The notes beneath the pieces were generated by a model. The model was given only the letters and a program-made list of their open reading frames with translations, did not search any database and was not told the origin of the DNA. The position numbers and the translations under genes were made by a program. A DNA stretch of 10,623 nucleotides from Oscillospiraceae bacterium (GTDB lineage Bacteria > Bacillota_A > Clostridia > Oscillospirales > Oscillospiraceae): contig JAFYVA010000031.1 in assembly GCA_017549325.1 (NCBI GenBank), forward strand, positions 1-10,623, written 5' to 3'. Shown in pieces: positions 6,731 to 10,623 of the stretch (positions are counted from its first letter, which is position 1; every line of letters begins with the position of its first letter).

Positions 6731-8137
6731 CTGCAAAACAAGTTCGGCATCAGCTACATCTGCGTGATTCTGGCGGTGCTGGTGCTGCTGAACACCTACC
6801 CGCTGCTGGTGTCGCAGGATCTGGTGTTCAAGTCCAAGGAGACGTCGCTGCGGGGCAGTGTCAAGCTCATCGAGGCGTCCCTCAGCGGTCTGGAGACGCT
6901 GACGGTGGACAATGTCTCTGCCGCCCTCAGCTCCATGACGGAGACGGGTGTGAACCGCCTGCTGGTGACGGACGCCTCCGGCCGCATCCTCTACGACAGC
7001 CGTAAGGAGAACGGCGCGGTGGGGATGTACGCCTTCTACAGCGAGATCGCCGAGGCGCTGTGGGGGAACGACGCCTTCTACTGCACCTATGATGAACAGG
7101 CGTTTTTCAGCCGCATGGCCGAGCCGGTGGTGTATCACAACGAGATCGTGGGCGCGGTGTATGTCTACGAGTACGATACGGCGCAGGCGGAGCTGCTCAA
7201 GGGCTTTCAGCAGAATCTGATGTCCATCTCGCTGATGGTGGCCATTCTGGTCATGGCCCTGTCCTTTGGTCTGGGGCGGATGCTGACGGGCTCCATCACC
7301 AATCTGCTCACCGCCATCCGGCAGGTGCGCGAGGGTGAATATTCCACCCGCGCCGATGTGCGCGGCAGTGACGAGATCGCCCAGATCGCCGCGGAGTTCA
7401 ACTCCCTGACCGACCGTCTGGCCACCACGGAGAACGCCCGACGCCGCTTTGTCTCCGATGCCAGCCACGAGATGAAAACGCCTCTGGCCGGTATCCAGCT
7501 GATGTCCGACTCTATTTTGCAGACGGAGAACATGGACGGGGCTACGGTGCGGGAATTCGTGTCCGATATCGGACGGGAGGCCCAGCGCCTCAACCGCATT
7601 ACCGAGCATCTTCTGGCGCTGACGCGTCTGGACAGCGGCTCGGTGCCGCAGGTGGACGAGCATACCGCCACGGCGGTGTCATCCGTGATGGAGCGGGTGG
7701 TGCGGATGCTGGCGGTGGTGGCGCGGGAGAAGAGCGTCACCCTCACGTGGGAATGTGACGAGGGTGCGGTGGTTCGCGCCACGGAGGACGATGTCCATCA
7801 GATCCTCTACAACTTAATGGAAAACGGTATCAAATATTCCGCTCACTCCGGCTTTGTCCACAGCCGTGCCACGGTGGAGGGAGCGGAAGTGGTCATCACC
7901 GTGGAGGATAACGGCATCGGCATCCCCGTGGAGGACAGAGCCCACATCTTCGAGCGCTTCTACCGCGTGGACAAGATGCGCTCCCGTGCCGAGGGCGGCA
8001 CGGGTCTGGGTCTTAGCATCGTCAAGGATGCGGTGGAGTACCGGGGCGGCACCATTACGGTGGACGGCCGCGGCGAACAGGCCGGTACGGTCTTTACCGT
8101 CCGTCTGCCCCGCAGCGAGGGAGGTGGCGTGGCATGA
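6731..8137 (+). CDS. Membrane sensor histidine kinase with HAMP domain
   Basis: This is the partner kinase of the preceding regulator, 468 residues if started at CTG 6731. In that numbering: TM1 about 5-27; an extracytoplasmic sensor region of about 130 residues; TM2 about 163-186; HAMP about 182-235; H-box SDASHEMKTP with His246; N-box around Asn361-Asn365; G1 DNGIGIP near 393; F-box ERFYRVD; G2 GGTGLGLS near 422. The start is odd. The first canonical in-frame start is GTG 6764, which has no ribosome site and would remove the basic N-terminus and part of TM1. No ATG, GTG or TTG lies between the in-frame stop at 6686 and 6764. CTG 6731 follows AAGGGG (6716-6721) by 9 bases; ATT codons at 6710 or 6725 are alternatives. 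The gene overlaps the lipoprotein gene by 4 bases. Confidence 0.93.
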   Translation: MQNKFGISYICVILAVLVLLNTYPLLVSQDLVFKSKETSLRGSVKLIEASLSGLETLTVDNVSAALSSMTETGVNRLLVTDASGRILYDSRKENGAVGMYAFYSEIAEALWGNDAFYCTYDEQAFFSRMAEPVVYHNEIVGAVYVYEYDTAQAELLKGFQQNLMSISLMVAILVMALSFGLGRMLTGSITNLLTAIRQVREGEYSTRADVRGSDEIAQIAAEFNSLTDRLATTENARRRFVSDASHEMKTPLAGIQLMSDSILQTENMDGATVREFVSDIGREAQRLNRITEHLLALTRLDSGSVPQVDEHTATAVSSVMERVVRMLAVVAREKSVTLTWECDEGAVVRATEDDVHQILYNLMENGIKYSAHSGFVHSRATVEGAEVVITVEDNGIGIPVEDRAHIFERFYRVDKMRSRAEGGTGLGLSIVKDAVEYRGGTITVDGRGEQAGTVFTVRLPRSEGGGVA

Positions 8138-8988
8138 AGCGTGTGATCTGCCTTTTGCTGGCGCTGCTGTCGGTGCTGAGCGCCGTATCCTGCGGCGTGA
8201 TGAAGGAAGAGCCTGTAGAGGGACTGACCCTCTACGGTCTGACGGAGGAGGAGTCCCGTCTCGGCGGCGATATCATCAGCGGCGAGACCGTTGTGCCGTG
8301 GGAGGCGCTGCCCGAGGAGCGCGAGGCGCAGGTGCAGGCCGTGATGGAGCGATTGATGCACAGTGACGGGGACTACATCTCCCCGCTGCCCGAGAGCGTA
8401 CAGCTGCGGAGCGTGTCCCTCAGCGGTTCCACCGCCTGTGTGGACTTCTCGCGGGGCTATGCCTTCCTCAGCGGCATGAAGCTGACGGTTGCCGATTATT
8501 GCATCGTGCTGAGTCTGACGCAGTTGACGGGCGTGTATGCCGTGCGCATCACCGCCGAGGGGCGGGAGATCGCCCATCGCAGCAAGCAGCTGCTGCTGGC
8601 GGGCGACGTGCTGCTCTCGTCCATGGACGACGTGGTACGGACGCTGACGGCGACGCTGGTCTTCTTCGATGAGGAGGGGCGGCTCGAGAGCGAGGAGCAG
8701 CTGCTGAGTCAATACGAGGGTGAGAGCGCGGCACAGGTGGTGCTCGACGCCCTTGCCGAAGGCCCTGAGAACGATGCGCTGCTGCCGCTGCTGCCCGAGG
8801 GCTTCGTGGGAATGACGGCCCGCATGGAGAGCGGCGTGTGTCATCTCAACATCCCCGGTGAGAGTATGGCGCTGCTGGAAGAGCGGGAAACGGTGCTTCA
8901 CGCCGTGGCCCTGTCGCTGCTGAGCACCGAGGGCATCCGTCAGGTGGAGCTGTATGTGGACGGTACGCCCCAGGGCGAAATCCGATAA
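8134..8988 (+). CDS. Lipoprotein with two GerMN domains (GerM/LpqB-like)
   Basis: This 284-residue exported lipoprotein has an N-terminal signal (1-19) ending in SAVSC, so Cys20 would carry the lipid; the -3 residue is Ala, a slightly weak lipobox. Two GerMN domains follow. The first (about 30-148) has the hallmark SGSTACVDFS and a late VRITAEG strand; the second (about 170-284) ends with VELYVDGTPQ. Paired GerMN domains occur in Bacillus GerM, which acts in sporulation, and a GerMN domain occurs in actinobacterial LpqB, which works with the MtrB kinase. The gene is the third of the operon: its ATG overlaps the kinase stop by 4 bases (ATGA), and GGGAGGTGG lies 7 bases upstream. It may modulate the kinase from outside the membrane; that role is inferred from gene order. 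Confidence 0.88.
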   Translation: MKRVICLLLALLSVLSAVSCGVMKEEPVEGLTLYGLTEEESRLGGDIISGETVVPWEALPEEREAQVQAVMERLMHSDGDYISPLPESVQLRSVSLSGSTACVDFSRGYAFLSGMKLTVADYCIVLSLTQLTGVYAVRITAEGREIAHRSKQLLLAGDVLLSSMDDVVRTLTATLVFFDEEGRLESEEQLLSQYEGESAAQVVLDALAEGPENDALLPLLPEGFVGMTARMESGVCHLNIPGESMALLEERETVLHAVALSLLSTEGIRQVELYVDGTPQGEIR

Positions 8989-8989
8989 G

Positions 8990-9017
8990 AAAGAGAGCCG
9001 CACGGCTCTCTTTTTTT
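8990..9017 (+). terminator. Rho-independent terminator after the GerMN lipoprotein gene
   Basis: AAAGAGAGCC (8990-8999) pairs with GGCTCTCTTT (9004-9013) around GCAC, followed by T's to 9017. It starts directly after the stop codon. The stem core is identical to that of the terminator at 2569-2598. Confidence 0.9.
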
Positions 9018-9120
9018 GTCAGCGGGGCAGGGACTGTGGGGCAGAAATTTCGGCACCGTTGCTCATTTGAGGGCAAAAGGACGGCGTTTCCCGGTTCTCT
9101 TTGAAAGGGGGAATGTTGTG

Positions 9121-9285
9121 ATGACTTCCTATGACAGCGTTTGTGCCTGTTGCGACCGGTGCGGCGGGGAGATCTATCGGGGTGAGGAATATCACCGCAT
9201 CAACGGGGAAAATGTCTGCGACGATTGCTTCGAGCTCTTTGCCCGACAGCTTTTGCATCCGTTTCTGACGGGAGGTGAGCGGTGA
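9121..9285 (+). CDS. Small Cys-rich zinc-ribbon-like protein
   Basis: This 54-residue protein has two Cys pairs able to bind one metal ion: Cys11-x-x-Cys14 (CDRCGGEIYRGEEY) and Cys33-x-x-Cys36 (VCDDCFELF), plus extra cysteines at 8 and 10. The layout resembles a LIM- or treble-clef-like zinc site. Similar short proteins are, from memory, found in Clostridia prophages, which I could not verify. The ATG at 9121 follows AAAGGGGG (9103-9110); GTG 9118 is an equally possible start. A longer frame back to 9016 runs through the upstream terminator region and has no ribosome site. No clear promoter was found between 9018 and 9110. Its stop overlaps the next start by one base. Confidence 0.8.
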   Translation: MTSYDSVCACCDRCGGEIYRGEEYHRINGENVCDDCFELFARQLLHPFLTGGER

Positions 9286-9521
9286 TGGAAGAGAATCGCA
9301 GCGCGGTGCTGAGTCAGGCCCTTCAGTGTCTCAGCCGCGCCTGCCGGCACTTCGGCGAAAAGCTGGAGCGTGACGAGGCGGGGGTAAAGGAGCTGCGGGA
9401 GCTGACGGCGGTGATGAAGGAACTGGCGGCGCTGGAGCGTCAGCTCAGCCCCGAAGAGGATAGCGCAAACACCACGGTGGAGATCTCCTTCGATGACGAG
9501 GCCGAGGCGTGGAGCAGATAA
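9285..9521 (+). CDS. Small helical protein of unknown function
   Basis: This 78-residue protein is predicted to be almost wholly alpha-helical, with repeated Leu/Ala and charged residues (ELRELTAVMKELAALERQL), then an acidic tail. I recognise no domain. A strong ribosome site GGAGGTGA (9271-9278) precedes the ATG by 6 bases, and the TGATG junction couples it to the zinc-ribbon gene. GTG 9282 would leave only 3 bases of spacing, so ATG 9285 is preferred. The pair resembles small accessory genes near phage packaging genes, a tentative impression only. It ends at a terminator. Confidence 0.75.
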   Translation: MEENRSAVLSQALQCLSRACRHFGEKLERDEAGVKELRELTAVMKELAALERQLSPEEDSANTTVEISFDDEAEAWSR

Positions 9522-9546
9522 AAGCACCCGAAAGGGTGCTTTTTTT
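9521..9546. terminator. Bidirectional terminator between the helical-protein gene and the holin-like gene
   Basis: AAAGCACCC (9521-9529) pairs with GGGTGCTTT (9534-9542) around a GAAA tetraloop, and T's continue to 9546. The left arm overlaps the last base of the plus-strand stop codon, and the T-run touches the stop of the minus-strand gene (9546-9548). Confidence 0.88.
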
Positions 9547-9788
9547 CACGCCCGTTCCAGATCGTCGATGCGGTGGTTGGCCACCTTCAGCCGCTCGGCC
9601 AGCACCGCCTCCTGCTCTTCGAGGCGATAGGTGCGCTCTACCAGATTGTTGTGGGCGGCCACCTTTTTCTCCAGCTGCTCCAGACGGTAGACCACCAGCG
9701 CTGTGGAGCGGCGGTGGGCGAAGAAAGAGCCCGAGAGGGTGCCGGCCAGTGCCAGCAGTGCCACCACGATTTCGGTGATGTATGCCAT
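9546..9788 (-). CDS. Small membrane-anchored coiled-coil protein, holin-like/phage-like
   Basis: This 80-residue protein has one N-terminal membrane segment (about 5-24, rich in Ala/Leu/Gly), then HRR, then a heptad-like helix (32-79) containing LEQLEKKVAAHNNLVERTY and a KVANHRIDDLE end. That architecture, with the HNN-ERTY-RLEE pattern, resembles small proteins found beside phage holins and lysins in Firmicutes. The family name is not certain. The ATG at 9788 has AAAGGGGGG about 10 bases upstream. A longer frame to 10067 has no support and crosses the hairpins and ncRNA region. No lysin gene lies beside it, so it is either a phage remnant or a domesticated gene. Confidence 0.75.
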   Translation of the reverse strand: MAYITEIVVALLALAGTLSGSFFAHRRSTALVVYRLEQLEKKVAAHNNLVERTYRLEEQEAVLAERLKVANHRIDDLERA

Positions 9789-9886
9789 TGGGAAAATCCC
9801 CCCTTTCACCAATAGGGGGGCGAGGCGGCGTTTTGTCCCCAAAAGGGCAAAGGAGGGAATTTTTCTCCCCCTCGCGGTGTAATGGC

Positions 9887-9909
9887 CTCTTTGTCTTTCA
9901 GACAAAGAG
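9887..9909. repeat. Perfect 10-bp hairpin next to the ncRNA terminator
   Basis: CTCTTTGTCT (9887-9896) and AGACAAAGAG (9900-9909) are perfectly complementary around a 3-nt loop. The hairpin directly abuts the terminator hairpin at 9910-9935. Read on the minus strand, no T-run follows it, so it is not a second classical terminator; it could shield a 3' end or belong to the leader of the holin-like gene. The rest of 9789-9886 shows only G/C-rich runs and no clear promoter. Confidence 0.55.
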
Positions 9910-9935
9910 AAAAGACACCCTTTCGGGTGTCTTTT
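9905..9935 (-). terminator. Rho-independent terminator for the minus-strand ncRNA
   Basis: On the minus strand, AAAAGACACCC and GGGTGTCTTTT (forward 9910-9935) form an 11-bp stem around GAAA, followed by CTCTTTG. No plus-strand gene lies immediately to its left, so the minus direction is more likely. Its stem resembles the 9521-9546 terminator (CACCC-GAAA-GGGTG). Confidence 0.75.
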
Positions 9936-10172
9936 CAAATTGCATCGGGCCAAGTTATAACCTGCACCAAAATAGCAGGTGGGTTGTCTCCAACAAGCTT
10001 TACTGCTTCCAACATCCAGCCGCAAAAGGCAGCCGGGAGGCCTGCAAACCGCGTGCTGATCCGACATCCCTTATAACAAGATGTGAGGATACAAAGACCC
10101 GCAAATGCTTCTTTTGTGTTTCACACAAATGACGCAATGCATTCGTGCGATTTGTGAACACTGCTGTGTTCT
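9905..10172 (-). ncRNA. Candidate structured non-coding RNA, about 270 nt, family not assigned
   Basis: This region lacks a credible gene but has its own promoter, a terminator and dense pairing. In forward coordinates, helices are: 10124-10130 with 10150-10156, plus an inner 4-bp helix; 10064-10068 with 10080-10084; a long irregular arm 10016-10059 closed by CCAGC-CGC against GCG-T-GCTGA with a GGGA loop at 10035-10038; GTTG-TCTC-CAAC at 9983-9994; ACCTGC 9960-9965 with GCAGGT 9975-9980. A long-range closing helix pairs GCATCGGG (9942-9949) with CCCG-CAA-ATGC (10098-10108), extended by CAAA with TTTG. Size and closed ends would suit a 6S-type or raiA-type regulatory RNA, but I see no diagnostic motif of either. 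RNase P, tmRNA and SRP RNA motifs are absent. Confidence 0.5.
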
Positions 10173-10178
10173 GGTATC

Positions 10179-10207
10179 AGTATACCACAGTCCCTTTGTA
10201 AATAAAA
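10179..10207 (-). promoter_or_regulatory. Promoter of the candidate ncRNA
   Basis: On the minus strand an extended -10, TGGTATACT (TATACT at 10184-10179), has a weak -35, TTTTAT (10207-10202), 17 bases upstream. The predicted start is near 10172. It lies just after the DUF1292 gene, with no clear terminator between, so read-through from that gene may add to expression. Confidence 0.5.
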
Positions 10208-10234
10208 GAGGGAAAATCGATATTATTAGGAAAA

Positions 10235-10519
10235 TTATTCCTCGTCGGCGAGCAACTGCTCCATGAACAGCTCGTACACGGCGTTGAGCTCGTCCTCGTC
10301 GTCCACGGTGGCGAGCATCTCCTCGCCGTTCTCCATCACGGACTTGAGGATCACCAGACCGTAATCCTCGCTCTCGGCGTCGGCCTCGTCCTCCAGTGCG
10401 GGGAAGAAGGCCATATAGGTCTGACCGTCCTTCTCCAGTGCGTCTACATATTCCAGTTCAAACTCGTTACCCTCGTCGTCGGTCAGGGTAATGAAATTGG
10501 CGCCAAAATCTTCACTCAT
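10235..10519 (-). CDS. DUF1292 domain protein
   Basis: This 94-residue, very acidic cytoplasmic protein matches the small DUF1292 (YrzB-like) family of Firmicutes, whose function is not known. The family pattern is an N-terminal ITLTDDEGNEFELEYVDALE strand pair, a YMAFFPAL segment (35-42), then GLVILK (54-59) and a C-terminal acidic helix (76-94). The full length is typical. The ATG at 10519 has a clear GGAGG 8 bases upstream and a well-matched promoter. In many Firmicutes relatives sit near alaS, ireB and ruvX, but those genes are not in this window. No convincing terminator follows; an ncRNA promoter begins within 30 bases of the stop. Confidence 0.9.
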   Translation of the reverse strand: MSEDFGANFITLTDDEGNEFELEYVDALEKDGQTYMAFFPALEDEADAESEDYGLVILKSVMENGEEMLATVDDEDELNAVYELFMEQLLADEE

Positions 10520-10551
10520 TGTCTCGTCCTCCTTGGATGATAGTGTCCTCT

Positions 10552-10580
10552 ATTGTACCCTCTTGCGGGGAAAAAAGCAA
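10552..10580 (-). promoter_or_regulatory. Sigma-A promoter of the DUF1292 gene
   Basis: On the minus strand, TTGCTT (10580-10575) and TACAAT (10557-10552) are separated by exactly 17 bases, about 33 bases before the ATG. Both hexamers match the consensus well. Confidence 0.7.
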
Positions 10581-10584
10581 GAGG
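10559..10584. promoter_or_regulatory. 8-bp inverted repeat overlapping the DUF1292 promoter
   Basis: CCTCTTGC (10559-10566) and GCAAGAGG (10577-10584) are perfectly complementary around 10 bases. The repeat covers the -35 and spacer of the promoter. No T-run follows in either direction, so an operator is more likely than a terminator. Confidence 0.4.
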
Positions 10585-10623
10585 TGCGCCGCGGGACAGC
10601 GTGAAAATGGAGAAAATATGGGG

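Noticed and set aside
6683..9003. Long minus-strand frames (6683-7663 and 7960-9003)
   Set aside because: They are antisense to the kinase and lipoprotein genes and show the same His/Gln/Gly-biased shadow composition without domains.
9016..9120. Longer start for the zinc-ribbon protein
   Set aside because: It would begin in the T-run of the upstream terminator without a ribosome site; AAAGGGGG directs starts at 9118 or 9121.
9789..10132. Coding frames across the hairpin region (9782-10132 plus, 9789-10067 minus)
   Set aside because: No ribosome sites or domains are seen, and the stretch is full of complementary arms better explained by a structured RNA and terminators.
9905..10172. RNase P, tmRNA or SRP RNA
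   Set aside because: Diagnostic motifs (GAGGAAAGUCC, a tmRNA CCA-type end with tag frame, and the SRP GGAAG/GCAGCA domain IV core) were not found.
1..10623. CRISPR array, toxin-antitoxin pair or insertion sequence
   Set aside because: No spaced direct repeats of CRISPR length, no transposase motif and no toxin-like pair were found on either strand.

Overview
The window looks like a chromosomal segment from a GC-rich, low-abundance-type gut Clostridia, most likely Oscillospiraceae-like. This is an inference. The supporting signs are strong GGAGG-type ribosome sites, rho-independent terminators with T-runs, sigma-A style promoters, a MsmX/UgpC ATPase with a Lys-rich N-terminal insert, DUF1292 and a DUF2156-GNAT fusion. 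No rRNA, tRNA, CRISPR or insertion sequence was seen.

Layout, left to right. Positions 1-755 (minus) hold the first 251 residues of a sugar-ABC-transporter ATPase that runs off the left edge. A 415-bp divergent intergenic region (756-1170) carries its promoter, an inverted repeat in its leader, a tandem 7-bp AT-rich repeat and a 33-bp palindrome. A two-domain DUF2156-GNAT protein (1171-2568, plus) follows. It meets a four-gene minus-strand operon at a shared bidirectional terminator. In transcription order that operon is a D-alanyl-D-alanine carboxypeptidase (5893-4517), an RluA-type pseudouridine synthase (4505-3834), a small membrane protein of unknown function (3837-3391) and a DUF368/PopT-type undecaprenyl-phosphate translocase (3394-2597). 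The last three genes are joined by 4-bp ATGA overlaps.

The carboxypeptidase operon is divergent from a plus-strand signalling operon: an OmpR-family response regulator (6028-6729), a membrane histidine kinase (about 6731-8137, apparently without a canonical start codon) and a lipoprotein with two GerMN domains (8134-8988). The promoters of the two operons lie face to face and overlap. The regulator-kinase-GerMN-lipoprotein order resembles actinobacterial MtrA-MtrB-LpqB, and the divergent operon contains two cell-envelope enzymes. Together they suggest a locus in which wall or lipid-carrier state is sensed and adjusted; this functional link is inference.

The right end holds a small Cys-rich zinc-ribbon-like protein and a small helical protein (9121-9521, plus), then a small holin-like membrane/coiled-coil protein (9788-9546, minus); all three look phage-derived. 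A 446-bp stretch follows (9789-10234). In it, a minus-strand promoter, many nested hairpins, a long-range closing helix and a terminator suggest a structured non-coding RNA of about 270 nt, which I cannot assign to a family. The last gene (10519-10235, minus) encodes a DUF1292 protein with a clear promoter that overlaps an 8-bp inverted repeat.
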